Assembly (NCBI GenBank): GCA_029263315.1 | Contig: JAJCXR010000042.1 | Coordinates: forward strand, 186,001 to 250,000 | Length of the DNA stretch: 64,000 bases | Direction of reading: 5' to 3' | DNA from: Acidobacteriota bacterium | GTDB taxonomy: Bacteria; Acidobacteriota; Thermoanaerobaculia; Multivoradales; J023 | Part shown: one piece after another, positions 17,960 to 26,808 of the stretch | Layout: every line of letters begins with the position of its first letter | Numbering within the stretch: the first letter of the stretch is position 1 | Position numbers and translations under genes: made by a program | The notes under the pieces: model-generated | Database searches by the model: none | What the model was told of the DNA's origin: nothing | What the model saw: only the letters and a program-made list of their open reading frames with translations

Positions 17960-17991
17960 CTCTCAGTGGGCCCCTTGATGTGCCCCAAGTG

Positions 17992-18021
17992 GCGGCCCGT
18001 TCTGACCGCAGGACGGGCCGC
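17992..18021. terminator. Possible terminator hairpin after the exported-protein cluster
   Basis: A perfect 9-bp inverted repeat, GCGGCCCGT and ACGGGCCGC, with a 12-base loop that can pair partly (CTG with CAG). It starts about 30 bases after the stop at 17959. No T-run follows, so an intrinsic terminator is only possible, not shown. Confidence 0.35.
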
Positions 18022-18070
18022 TGGACATGCTGGTGAGCAGCTCGGGCGAGCCAGATCTTGCGCCGGGCCA

Positions 18071-18098
18071 GGCAAAAACTCACCCCTGGGCTTTTGCC
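18071..18098. promoter_or_regulatory. Inverted repeat in the sigma-factor leader
   Basis: GGCAAAA (18071-18077) and TTTTGCC (18092-18098) form a 7-bp inverted repeat with a 14-base spacer. It ends 17 bases before the chosen ATG of the ECF sigma gene. It could be an operator or a leader hairpin that hides the translation start. Evidence is limited to symmetry and position. Confidence 0.3.
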
Positions 18099-18115
18099 TT
18101 CCGCCTCGCCCTGTG

Positions 18116-18811
18116 ATGGAATCTCCGCTGTCCTTCATCAAACGGATGAGAGACCAACCGGGGCTGACCAAATTGGCGAATGAAACCTCCCAGGACAAGT
18201 CCCAAGGCGAGATTACTCTTCTGCTGGAGCGCTGGGTCGCTGGCGAGCAGCGGGCCATCGACAGTTTGCTACCAAGGGTTTACGACGAGCTCCGCGGCCT
18301 CGCCGGGCGGTATCTCAACCGAGAGCGTTCGGGACACACCCTGACCCCGACGGGCTTGGTGCATGAGGCCTATTTGCGCCTTGTCGGCTCCAACCTGGCA
18401 GGCGCGCGGGTGGAGAACCGGATACATTTCTTCGCTGTCGCGGCCCAGGCCATGCGCCGCATTCTGGTCGAGCACGCACGGCGTTACCAAACCGCCAGGC
18501 GTGCCTCCCCCAAGGATCGGGTGGCTCTCGAGGCGGATGCCTCATGGGACCGCATCGAGGCCCCGGCCACCGAGATCCTGGCCCTCGACCAAGCCCTCGA
18601 CAAATTGCGCCGCGACCATCCGCGGCAGGCGGATGTCGTCGAAATGCGCTACTTCGGCGGCCTCAAGGAGGACGAGATCGCCCGCGTCCTCGGCGTCTCC
18701 CGCATCACCGTGGCTCGCGATTGGCGGGTGGCTCGCCTGCTGCTCTCACGCACCATGTCTTGCGAGCCGATCGTCTCGGCGACCGTCGACCCCGCTGCCC
18801 TGCCGCGATGA
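18116..18811 (+). CDS. ECF-type RNA polymerase sigma factor (Sigma70_ECF/SigK-like group)
   Basis: 231 residues from ATG 18116. The longer frame from 17966 has no signal-like or conserved sequence. Region 2 appears in 'LLPRVYDELRGLAGRYLNRE' and 'TPTGLVHEAYLRLV', followed by 'FFAVAAQAMRRILVEHAR'. These mark the ECF subfamily usually paired with Ser/Thr kinases in Acidobacteriota and Planctomycetota. Region 4 is 'VVEMRYFGGLKEDEIARVLG' with a helix-turn-helix ending 'SRITVARDWRVARLLL'. The stop codon overlaps the ATG of the next gene (ATGA), so sigma factor and kinase are probably made together. In related systems the kinase phosphorylates the sigma factor to activate it; that is inference here. 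ATG 18146 (MRDQPGL) is an alternative start. Confidence 0.85.
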   Translation: MESPLSFIKRMRDQPGLTKLANETSQDKSQGEITLLLERWVAGEQRAIDSLLPRVYDELRGLAGRYLNRERSGHTLTPTGLVHEAYLRLVGSNLAGARVENRIHFFAVAAQAMRRILVEHARRYQTARRASPKDRVALEADASWDRIEAPATEILALDQALDKLRRDHPRQADVVEMRYFGGLKEDEIARVLGVSRITVARDWRVARLLLSRTMSCEPIVSATVDPAALPR

Positions 18812-21660
18812 CCGCCTCCGGTCACCGGCGCGACCGCAAGATGAGCGTCGAAGAATCCACCTCAGCCGGTACCACCAGCTCCGAGACCGAGCTACGGCTT
18901 TTGCTCGAAGCCACCTTGGACCTCGATGTCGCGGCTCGCCGTGCCTTCCTCCAAGCCCACGCCAGCGGGCCGGAGATCAGACAACAGGTGGAGGATCTGA
19001 TCGAACGTGAGGCCCACTTCGGCGATTTCTTGTTGCGCCCCGCTTTGCCGCCCTTGGAAGGTGGTTTCGTCGAGGCCTTGCTGGACGAGCACGATGGGAC
19101 CTTGCCATCCGAGCCCGCAGCGATCGGTCCCTATCGGTTGTTGCACAGCCTCGGGGAAGGCGGCATGGGCCGCGTCTTTCTGGCCGAACAGACGGAGCCC
19201 GTCGAACGGCAGGTGGCCCTCAAGCTGGTCCATGCCAGGCTAGGCCAGGAGGCTGCGGCCCGTTTCCGCCACGAAAGAGTCACTTTAGGGCGGCTCAGCC
19301 ATCCCAATATTGCTCGCCTGTATGAAGCCGGCTCGACGCCCCAAGGCCGACCCTTCGTTGCCATGGAGCTGGTCGAGGGTCCACCGATCACCACCTTCTG
19401 TGACCGACTGCGGTTATCCATCGACGCCCGCCTGCGCCTCTTCATCAGTGTCTGCCGAGGCGCCCAGCACGCCCATCAGAAGCAAATCTTGCACCGCGAC
19501 TTGAAGCCGTCCAACATCCTGGTCACCGAAGTAGACGGCGAGCCGGTGGCCAAGATCATCGATTTCGGCATCGCCAAGAGTCTCGAGCAAACCCCCTTCG
19601 GCGACCCTGCGATGAGCGAGGCTATGTTGACCGGTGACCGTCTGCTCGGCACACCCCAATACATGAGCCCCGAGGCCCTCGGGCGCTCTGCGACGGACGA
19701 TCCGGATACCCGCAGTGATGTCTACTCCCTCGGCGTCGTGCTCTACGAGTTGTTGGTGGGCGTCCTGCCGTTCAGCACCCCGACCCACGATCTAACGCGT
19801 TTGATGCACGAGATCTTGAGTCTCGAGCCAAGTTGCCCGAGCCAACGCTTCGCGGCCCTCGAGGACCGACAGCAGGAGTCCCTGGCGGCGCTTCGCGGCC
19901 TGTCTCCCCCGCGCCTGCGGGCGACGTTGCGAGGAGATCTCGACTGCATCGTCGCCAAAGCGATGGCCAAGGACCGCGAGGCGCGCTACGACTCCGTGGC
20001 CACCCTCGCCGACGACCTCGAAAGCGTCCTCGCCCGAGAGCCCATTCTCGCCCAGGCGCCGAGTTGGTCGTACCGCATGGGCAAGTGGGCGCAACGGCAG
20101 CGACTGGCCGCCACCCTGGTGGGGCTGACGGCGGGTGGTTTGATCTTGGCCACCCTCTTCACTTCCATCGCCCTGATGCGCGCTCAGGAGGCTGAGCAAC
20201 GCAGCCGCTACGAGGCTCAGATCTCCCGCCAATCCCTCGACTTTCTGGTCGATCTCTTCGAAGCCGCCAGCCCCGAACGGGCCCAAGGGGAGCCGGTCGA
20301 CGCCGTCAAGCTGCTCGAGCTCGGCGTGCAGAAGATCGCTCACACGCAGCTCGAGCCCTTGCCGCGGGCACAAATTCTATTCTCCTTGGCCGAGGTCCAC
20401 CTGCGCTTGGGCTTTTATCCCCAAGCCCTCGAGCTGGCCTCCGAAAGCCTGCAAATTCGACAGCAGGAGCTGGCGGCCGATGCATCTCAGGTGCTCCAAG
20501 GTATTGAGTTACTGGCCAACGTCGAGCGCCGGCTCGGCAATCTGGATCGTGCCGAGCCTCTGCTCGAGCGTCTCTTGCAGGCGGCGGAGGCCACGGGGGA
20601 GGCCCTGCCCTTGGCCGACGCGTTGAATGGTTTGGGGAACCTGCGTTGGCGTCAGCAGCGTCTGCAGGAGGCGGAAGACCTGCATCTCAAAGCCCTCGCG
20701 CTGCGGCGGCAGCACCTCGGCCCGGAGGCGCAGGAGGTGGCGGCCAGCCACAACAACTTGGGGGCGCTCTACTTCTCGAGCGGCCGCTATCGGGAAGCCG
20801 AGCCTCACCTGCGCCAGGCCGCGGCCATTTTCGAGGAGCGTCTCGGCCCCAAACACCCCCGCTTCGTCGACGCCCTCGGCAACCTGGGCATCGTCGAGCA
20901 ACGGCTCGGGAATCTCCGAGCATCGACGGACATTCAAAGCAAAGTGCTGGCGATCCGCCGAGAGGTGCTCGGTGTGGAGCATCCCGACACCGCAGCGGCT
21001 CTGCACAACCTGGCGATGGCAACCGCCGACCTCGGCAAGCTGGGGCAGGCCGAAGAAGGCTATCGACAGTCCCTCGCCCTGCGACGCCGAATCCTCGGCG
21101 AGGAGCATGGGGAAACGATCAAGACACAGAGCAACCTCGGCCTCCTGCTCTGGCGTCAAGGGCATTTTGCGGAAGCCGAGAGCATGCTTCAAGATGCCCT
21201 CGATCGACGCCGACGGCTGCAGCCGAACGACCAGCTCAGCCTACTGCGCAGCCGTCGCAACCTCGCCTACGTGTGGCGGGATACCGGCCGCTTGCGCCAG
21301 GCGAGGGAAACCCTGATCTGGGTGCTCGAGGCCCAGCAAACCCTGCTCGGGGCCGAGCATCGCGAGATCGCCCAGACACTGCATCATCTCGGCGTCACAG
21401 CCAGGTTAGAAGGGAACTTCGACGAAGCTGAGCTGCATTTGCGACAATCCCTCGCCATGCGAGGCCGCCTGGCCGCCCCCGAGGATACCCTGCGGGCCGA
21501 GACTCTGTATCAACTCGGTGAGCTCGAGAACCAGCGGCATCGCCCAAGCGAAGCCTTGACGCTCCACCGGCAAGCCCTCGAGATCCGGCGCCGTCTCCTG
21601 CCCGCTGAGCATCCCGATCTCCTCGCCTCGCTGCAAGCCGTGGCCAACGCGGGCAGCTGA
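18808..21660 (+). CDS. Membrane Ser/Thr protein kinase with C-terminal TPR array
   Basis: 950 residues; the start is set by the ATGA overlap with the sigma-factor stop. The kinase domain (about 108-400) has the glycine loop LGEGGMGRV (115-123), the VALK lysine (about 139), the HRDLKPSN catalytic loop (229-236) and DFG (252-254), so it should be active. A single transmembrane helix follows ('ATLVGLTAGGLILATLF', about 436-458). Ten or more TPR-like pairs then run to the end, many with 'ALRRQHLGPEHPDTA..LHNLA', the NB-ARC-associated TPR_10/TPR_12 type. The kinase faces the cytoplasm and the TPRs lie on the other side of the membrane if the single helix is real. It probably controls the coupled sigma factor in response to a protein partner or envelope signal. 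Confidence 0.9.
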   Translation: MTASGHRRDRKMSVEESTSAGTTSSETELRLLLEATLDLDVAARRAFLQAHASGPEIRQQVEDLIEREAHFGDFLLRPALPPLEGGFVEALLDEHDGTLPSEPAAIGPYRLLHSLGEGGMGRVFLAEQTEPVERQVALKLVHARLGQEAAARFRHERVTLGRLSHPNIARLYEAGSTPQGRPFVAMELVEGPPITTFCDRLRLSIDARLRLFISVCRGAQHAHQKQILHRDLKPSNILVTEVDGEPVAKIIDFGIAKSLEQTPFGDPAMSEAMLTGDRLLGTPQYMSPEALGRSATDDPDTRSDVYSLGVVLYELLVGVLPFSTPTHDLTRLMHEILSLEPSCPSQRFAALEDRQQESLAALRGLSPPRLRATLRGDLDCIVAKAMAKDREARYDSVATLADDLESVLAREPILAQAPSWSYRMGKWAQRQRLAATLVGLTAGGLILATLFTSIALMRAQEAEQRSRYEAQISRQSLDFLVDLFEAASPERAQGEPVDAVKLLELGVQKIAHTQLEPLPRAQILFSLAEVHLRLGFYPQALELASESLQIRQQELAADASQVLQGIELLANVERRLGNLDRAEPLLERLLQAAEATGEALPLADALNGLGNLRWRQQRLQEAEDLHLKALALRRQHLGPEAQEVAASHNNLGALYFSSGRYREAEPHLRQAAAIFEERLGPKHPRFVDALGNLGIVEQRLGNLRASTDIQSKVLAIRREVLGVEHPDTAAALHNLAMATADLGKLGQAEEGYRQSLALRRRILGEEHGETIKTQSNLGLLLWRQGHFAEAESMLQDALDRRRRLQPNDQLSLLRSRRNLAYVWRDTGRLRQARETLIWVLEAQQTLLGAEHREIAQTLHHLGVTARLEGNFDEAELHLRQSLAMRGRLAAPEDTLRAETLYQLGELENQRHRPSEALTLHRQALEIRRRLLPAEHPDLLASLQAVANAGS

Positions 21661-21832
21661 GCCACCCCCGAGGCGCTTGCGCCAGGAACCGGCGACACTT
21701 TACAAGACGTTTCCCCTGCGCTAATCTGTCCATTCAGACGTTCAGATGCAATCCGTACTGGCCACCCAGGAATCCCTGGAGGCTGCGCCTTGGCGTACCC
21801 ATTCATCGCTCTCTGCCCATTTGGAGAAGAAG

Positions 21833-23773
21833 TTGAAGCTCAAAAACCTTGCCATGATGCCTCTCTGCCTGGTGCTCACCAGCAGCTTGGCGGCCCAGGA
21901 CCGCCTGGCCACCAAACAACTGTCCGGTCCGATCGACGACATGCGCAGCGGCGTGATGGCGCGAGTCGATCCCATCGCCACCGCCATCCACTCCAAGAGC
22001 GCCATGATCCCGGTCGACCTGGCGCCGTCCAAGGACGGCACTTGGCGCTGGCAGGGCCGCCTCGCCGTCGACCAGTCGACGCTCAAAATGGTGCTCTTCG
22101 CCGGTCAAGAGAGCTGGGATCTGAGCCTCCTGCATCCCGACGGCAAACGTCTGACCCCCGCCCACAAGCTGGCCGCCGAGATACAGCGCTCCAGCCTGGA
22201 AATGGGCAACAATGTTTTCGAAGGGGACTACTACAAGCTGTCCCAGACCGAGCCCGGCGAGTGGACCGTCGCCGTCGAAGCCGAGGCTCCCCTCACCGGC
22301 AAGGGCTACCTGCTCTACTCCAGTGATAGCGACTACCGCCTGCTCTCCTACAAGACCACCTTCGAGCAGTTGGTGGGCCACGAGATCGGCTTCGTCAGCT
22401 ACGGCTACCGCAAGGTCAACGAAGGGCCTCGGATCGAGGCCAACCTGGGCATGGTCACCGCCGCCCGGTTACGCCTTACCACACCCACCGGTGAGCAGCT
22501 GGTGCAACCGATGTTCGACGACGGATTACATGGTGACGGGGAGGCCGCCGACGGTATCTTCGGCGGTTCCTTCGTGGCCAGCCAGGAGGGTGAGTACCAT
22601 GCACAGGTCATAGCTGACGGCACGACGCCGGAAGGCCACCCCTTCCAGCGCACCGCCGAGCATGTGGTGCCGGTCATCGCCCCCCGCCTCAGCCTGGCTC
22701 GCGAAGTGGCCTCAGCCCAGGTGATCGACGACCGCCGCCTGCAAGTCTCCCTGGCCATCGACAACCACGCCGAAGCGCCCGAAAAGTACCGTCTCTTCGC
22801 CGAGGTCTGGGGCGCCGATGCCAACGGCAAGATGCAACCGGTCAACTGGATCGGCGGCATGTCCTACGTCGACAATGGCCAGCTCAGCCTCGGCCTCGAC
22901 CTGCGCTGGCTCGGCCTTTCCGAGGCCAGCCACGACTTCGAGCTGCGCAACCTGCGGATTGAAGATCCCGACACCTTCATCACCGTCGCCAAGGCGGCTT
23001 CCATGCCCTTGCAAACGCCGAGCCTGCCGGCCATGGCCCGCGCCGTACCCAAATCGATGGACGCCGAGATGTTCGTCGGTCCACGGCCGGCCCGCGCCTC
23101 GGCCGACAAGGCCGGGGGCCGATTGCTGCTGGTACACGGCTACTGCTCCGGCAACGTCTGGGGCCCGGTCAGTGGACAATTCAGCAACGATTCCGTCTTT
23201 TTGGATACCAACAAGAACCGCTCCCACGATGCCTTCGCCAACCTGATCGGCAGCTTCGGTAGCTCCTATTCTTCCTATGGCATCGTGGCCCACAGCCAAG
23301 GGGGCGCCGCCGCCCTGCACCTCTACACCTATTATTGGAGTGGTCTCGACTACGCCACCGGCGGCCGGCTGATCCAGTCCGTGGGCACCCCCTACCAGGG
23401 CACCTCCCTGGCCGGTAACGCGGCGGTCCTCGGGCAGATCTTCGGCGTCGGCTGCGGCACCAATACCGACCTCACCTACAGCGGGGCGTCCAGTTGGCTG
23501 TCCGGCGTGCCCTCTTGGGCCCGCAATGCCGTCAATTACTACACCACATCCTTCAAGGACAACTGGTGGAGCTATGACTACTGCCACTTGGTGACCGACC
23601 TGCTGCTCAACGATCCCGACGACGGCACCACCGAAAAAGCCAAGGGGCAGCTGTCGAGCGGCGTCAACCGGGGCCACCGGACCGGTTGGTGTCACACCAG
23701 CGGCATGGCGGATCCGCCACAGACGACGGATAGCAGCCGCAACTCGTCGATGAACAGTAACGCCGCCAACTAA
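21833..23773 (+). CDS. Exported alpha/beta-hydrolase with N-terminal beta domains
   Basis: 646 residues from TTG 21833, which has GGAG six bases upstream and gives a clean signal peptide (MKLKNLAMMPLCLVLTSSLA). The ATG at 21746 adds 29 residues with no such structure. Residues about 30-400 are beta-rich, with a 'DDGLHGDGEAADGIFGG' segment typical of choice-of-anchor-X/Ig-like exported proteins. The hydrolase part starts at 'GRLLLVHGYCSGNVWG'; the nucleophile elbow is AHSQGG and is followed by 'VGTPYQGTSLAG'. A likely catalytic His is in 'GWCHTSG'. Similar architectures are sometimes annotated 'conditioned medium factor'. It is probably a periplasmic or secreted lipase or esterase; the substrate is unknown. 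A strong hairpin follows the stop. Confidence 0.7.
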   Translation: MKLKNLAMMPLCLVLTSSLAAQDRLATKQLSGPIDDMRSGVMARVDPIATAIHSKSAMIPVDLAPSKDGTWRWQGRLAVDQSTLKMVLFAGQESWDLSLLHPDGKRLTPAHKLAAEIQRSSLEMGNNVFEGDYYKLSQTEPGEWTVAVEAEAPLTGKGYLLYSSDSDYRLLSYKTTFEQLVGHEIGFVSYGYRKVNEGPRIEANLGMVTAARLRLTTPTGEQLVQPMFDDGLHGDGEAADGIFGGSFVASQEGEYHAQVIADGTTPEGHPFQRTAEHVVPVIAPRLSLAREVASAQVIDDRRLQVSLAIDNHAEAPEKYRLFAEVWGADANGKMQPVNWIGGMSYVDNGQLSLGLDLRWLGLSEASHDFELRNLRIEDPDTFITVAKAASMPLQTPSLPAMARAVPKSMDAEMFVGPRPARASADKAGGRLLLVHGYCSGNVWGPVSGQFSNDSVFLDTNKNRSHDAFANLIGSFGSSYSSYGIVAHSQGGAAALHLYTYYWSGLDYATGGRLIQSVGTPYQGTSLAGNAAVLGQIFGVGCGTNTDLTYSGASSWLSGVPSWARNAVNYYTTSFKDNWWSYDYCHLVTDLLLNDPDDGTTEKAKGQLSSGVNRGHRTGWCHTSGMADPPQTTDSSRNSSMNSNAAN

Positions 23774-23801
23774 GTCGACGTTGATAAGTGCCCGTTGACA
23801 A

Positions 23802-23832
23802 GTGCCAGGCACCCTCCGCAGGTGCCTGGCAC
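23802..23832. terminator. Bidirectional hairpin between convergent genes
   Basis: A perfect 12-bp inverted repeat, GTGCCAGGCACC and GGTGCCTGGCAC, with a 7-base loop, lies between the convergent genes ending at 23773 and 23849. Each arm is itself nearly palindromic (GTGCC-GGCAC), a form seen in dispersed bacterial repeats. It could be a terminator, a REP-like element, or both. Confidence 0.6.
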
Positions 23833-23848
23833 CCCTCAGCGACCTATA

Positions 23849-25399
23849 TCAGCGTGACAGGCGCTCCGCCGCAGGACCCTTCAGCCTTTGATCCACCTCG
23901 GCCAGACTGGCCAGCGCATGGGCGCGCCGCGGGCTGCGCTCTAGGGCCGCTTCGAGCTGCTGTCGTGCCGCTTCGGGCCGATCAAGCTGCAGCAAGACCT
24001 CGCCATACAGCTCGTAGGACGGCTTGATCGGATGGGCCGGTCCAGAGCCGAAGGGTAGGGTTTCCTCGAGTTGGGTGGCGATCTCGAGGTGGGCGACTGC
24101 GGCGTCGGTGTCGCCCTCAGCCAGGGCGACGAGGGCCGTCAGCTCGGCCTGAAGGATGCGGGCGATCGTCGTATCCACCTTGGCGTAACTGGCGCTGGCG
24201 CAGTGGGTCTCACTTTCCACCGTGGTCCCCGTCGCGAGGCTCCGATCGAGGTCGGCCAATATGGCGGAGGCCGCCGCTAAGTCGCCGTCTTGGAGCGCCA
24301 GGCGGCCTTGGGCAAAAAGGAACGTCGCCAGTGTATTGGTCGCCAGGTGAGACCGATCGATCTCCGGTGGCGGGATGTCGGAGGCACCGGTCTCGACGAC
24401 GTAGGTTGCCCACATGTTGGCGGCGGCGGAATGGGTATCCTTCTCCGAAAAGTCGGCGGCGTCGGCAAGGAAGATATCCAGCTTGCTCTTAGCTTCGTCA
24501 AAACGACCTTGCTGCAGCAGAGCGTAATGGAGCCAGCTGAGGCTGTGGTAGTCGTGTTGATATCTGGGCCTTTCGAGGCGGTCCCGGCGCTGCTGGCTGG
24601 CAACAAAGGAGGCGATGTTCGAGGCCACGACCTCCTCCCACATGCCCATCGCCAGGAAAATGTGCGAGGGCATGTGCAGCGCGTGCACCGCGGCGGGGGC
24701 GATGCCGGCATAGACCTTGGCGGCCCGGAGACCCAAGGGGGCGTGCACCGGGTCGTCGTAGGAGTGAATCAGATAGTGGGCGGCGCCGGGGTGCTGTGGA
24801 TTCTTCGCAAAAACCTCTTCCGCCACCGCCGCAGCGCGCATGTAGATCGCCGTGTCGCGGTCGTCGTGAGATGTGCCGAGCAACGCCAGGGCATAGAAAC
24901 TCGCCGCGTCGAGGTCGTCCGGGAAGGCCTCCATGACACCGCGCATCGCCTCGGCGTAGGCGAGGTCCCGTTGGAGCTTTTCGCCCTCCCCATAGAGAAT
25001 CTCCACCGCCCCCAGGTAAGCCTTCTCCCGCGGCGTCGCAGCCCGGCCGAGACGGCTTTGCGGCGTCGGACCGAGATCCTGCAAAACTTCACGGGCGGCG
25101 GAAAGGTCCTCTTGCAGCCACAGCGGATGATTGTGGGTCATGGCTTCGCCCCAATGGGCCATGGCGAAGCCCGGGTCGAGCTCCCTTGCCCTACGGAAGG
25201 AGGTGCGGGCGTCCTCGTACTCAAAGCTGTGCAGCAGCAGCAGACCTTCTAGAAAGGGGGTCTGGGCTTCCGCGTTGCCCGAGTTGGGAAAACTCGTCTG
25301 GCCTAGTTGAGCCCTCGTCGGAGGCGCCAAGGCTAGGCTGAGCAACGCCCAAAGGACCAAGAGAAAAATCGGGTTGCATCGACTGCGAGCTGAAAGCAT
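23849..25399 (-). CDS. Exported TPR protein
   Basis: 516 residues with a signal peptide ending at 'APPTRAQ' (about 1-31) and AAGGAG nine bases before ATG. Near residue 75 the sequence 'PGFAMAHWGEAMTHNHPLW' is diagnostic of a family of exported TPR proteins common in Acidobacteriota. 'HALHMPSHIFLAMGMWEEVV' is a second conserved block with several His. Further TPR-like pairs fill the rest, ending with 'EAARQQLEAALERSPRRAHALASLAE'. The His-rich blocks suggest metal or haem contact, but no CxxCH is present. The function is unknown; it is probably a periplasmic scaffold. Confidence 0.65.
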   Translation of the reverse strand: MLSARSRCNPIFLLVLWALLSLALAPPTRAQLGQTSFPNSGNAEAQTPFLEGLLLLHSFEYEDARTSFRRARELDPGFAMAHWGEAMTHNHPLWLQEDLSAAREVLQDLGPTPQSRLGRAATPREKAYLGAVEILYGEGEKLQRDLAYAEAMRGVMEAFPDDLDAASFYALALLGTSHDDRDTAIYMRAAAVAEEVFAKNPQHPGAAHYLIHSYDDPVHAPLGLRAAKVYAGIAPAAVHALHMPSHIFLAMGMWEEVVASNIASFVASQQRRDRLERPRYQHDYHSLSWLHYALLQQGRFDEAKSKLDIFLADAADFSEKDTHSAAANMWATYVVETGASDIPPPEIDRSHLATNTLATFLFAQGRLALQDGDLAAASAILADLDRSLATGTTVESETHCASASYAKVDTTIARILQAELTALVALAEGDTDAAVAHLEIATQLEETLPFGSGPAHPIKPSYELYGEVLLQLDRPEAARQQLEAALERSPRRAHALASLAEVDQRLKGPAAERLSR

Positions 25400-25503
25400 A
25401 TCGGGGTCTCCTTGAGCCCATTGTATCCAAGAATGCTGGCTGGAGAACCGGTGGGATGTCCATAAGTGCCTGGACTATCTTGGCGAACAATCGCTTCCCG
25501 CCC

Positions 25504-25561
25504 GCCGAGAATCTGTGGCTGGCTCCGGGAAGGCCGCCGGTCCGCCAAAGATGGCCCGGGC
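25504..25561. repeat. Copy A of an imperfect direct repeat flanking the deaminase gene
   Basis: About 58 bases, roughly three-quarters identical to 26750-26808 over the whole length with one indel. Shared blocks include AGAATCT, TGGCTGGC and GGGAA. It lies between the 3' end of the deaminase gene and the TPR gene. Read on the minus strand, both copies could encode a WRxGxxPxASxRFxAGG peptide. Confidence 0.6.
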
Positions 25562-25583
25562 GAAGCATGGCTCGGGCGTAGGC

Positions 25584-26612
25584 TCAGTCGAGTTCTTCGT
25601 CCTCTTCCTCTTCCTCGGCCTCCGACTCGGAATCCGTCCCATAGTTTTCCATCTCTTCCTCACCGCTGAAGGTCTTGATCTTGGAATGAAAAGTCCTTCG
25701 CGAGCTGGGAATTGCCAAATTTCCTTCCGAGGAGTAGGTCTTCGCGTTGATATATCCCTCCTTCAACAGGAGCTTCAATAGGGCGATGTGACAATCCGTC
25801 GTCGTGGCCCAGAAATGCCCAGCGTTGTCATTGAAGTGAAGGTTTTTATTGAAATATTTCTTCACAAGATTCAACGATCTGAGGCATCCTGCACAGGGCC
25901 GAAAGGTGCCTGAGATATTGATCTCCAAGTCGGTAACCCCGCTACGGACAAGGGCGTAGAGGATCTTCTGCTCGGCGTGCCAGTTCTCGCCATCGGCTTT
26001 CAAGAGGCCGATGGTTTGGGTGCTGGATTGTCCTCGGATAAAATGTTCGAGATCTTTCTTTCTATCGTCGAGGGCGTCAAATTCGACGCAGGCTTGGTGA
26101 CTGACCTGGCCAAAAGCGTCTTGCAACGTGTCGAGGTCGTCTACCAAGCGAATGCCTGTCAGCACATATTCTACCTTGGTGCCGTGCCTGCCAAAACGCC
26201 TAGACGCTGCAGCCTTCGACTTCGCCAGGCTTCTTCTGTTTTCTGAAATCACACCCATCAGAACATCCGACACCGTCCTTTTCTTGGCATCCTTGATGAG
26301 TTGGGTGGCGAATTGTTCGACCGTCTCGTCGTCGTTGGCGCTGATCAAAAACCGGCGACCGTCGATGATCGCCACTTGGACCTCCACCTCGTTCATGCCT
26401 TTTCTTGCATTGAGATTCCACTTCAAGGCTGAGGCCAAGTGGCCAGCGAACTGCCTCAAACGCTCGTCGGTGACATAGATCCGCGGTGCTCGAATCTTGA
26501 CCTCTTGGGTTGTCTTGCCCAACCAACTAACACCGGGAGCCCGGTCATAGTGTTTGGCGAACGATCGATGGATGGCTGCCTTCGACACACGTTTATGCTT
26601 GACCCGGCCCAT
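25584..26612 (-). CDS. Cytidine-deaminase-fold protein with acidic tail
   Basis: 342 residues from ATG 26612, which has GGAGG ten bases upstream; the longer frame from 26657 lacks a ribosome binding site. The zinc site of the deaminase fold is visible: HAEQ (His212, Glu214) and, 26 residues later, PCAGC (Cys240, Cys243). The N-terminal half is basic and not recognised. The C-terminus is a run of Glu and Asp (about the last 20 residues). The domain resembles the toxin-type and other nucleic-acid deaminases more than nucleoside-salvage enzymes, but no secretion marker or immunity gene is seen. The coding sequence is clearly lower in GC than its neighbours and lies between two imperfect direct repeats, so it was probably acquired. 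The substrate (free base, DNA, RNA or protein-bound) cannot be told. Confidence 0.6.
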   Translation of the reverse strand: MGRVKHKRVSKAAIHRSFAKHYDRAPGVSWLGKTTQEVKIRAPRIYVTDERLRQFAGHLASALKWNLNARKGMNEVEVQVAIIDGRRFLISANDDETVEQFATQLIKDAKKRTVSDVLMGVISENRRSLAKSKAAASRRFGRHGTKVEYVLTGIRLVDDLDTLQDAFGQVSHQACVEFDALDDRKKDLEHFIRGQSSTQTIGLLKADGENWHAEQKILYALVRSGVTDLEINISGTFRPCAGCLRSLNLVKKYFNKNLHFNDNAGHFWATTTDCHIALLKLLLKEGYINAKTYSSEGNLAIPSSRRTFHSKIKTFSGEEEMENYGTDSESEAEEEEEDEELD

Positions 26613-26749
26613 AGGCTGTCGACCTCCGTGTTCTTGCCGCGGTTCTCTGGCCACCATGGCGGGTCGCGACGCGGCAAGGTCGCTGACCTACAGCACAAGT
26701 CTGTCGCTGTTGCGGCGAATGTCTCAGTTGGAGAGCGTCTCCCCTCCGG

Positions 26750-26808
26750 CCAAGAATCTTTGGCTGGCACTGGGAAAGGCGCCGATTCGCCAGACGATGC
26801 CTCGGGCT
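26750..26808. repeat. Copy B of an imperfect direct repeat flanking the deaminase gene
   Basis: The partner of 25504-25561, in the same orientation, upstream of the deaminase start. Its last two bases overlap the stop codon of the FG-GAP/ASPIC gene. The pair encloses about 1.2 kb that contains only the deaminase gene. Confidence 0.6.

Noticed and set aside
25504..26808. Integron attC sites around the deaminase gene
   Set aside because: I looked for GTTRRRY core sites and matching inverted arms in both repeats and found none; no integrase gene is in the window.
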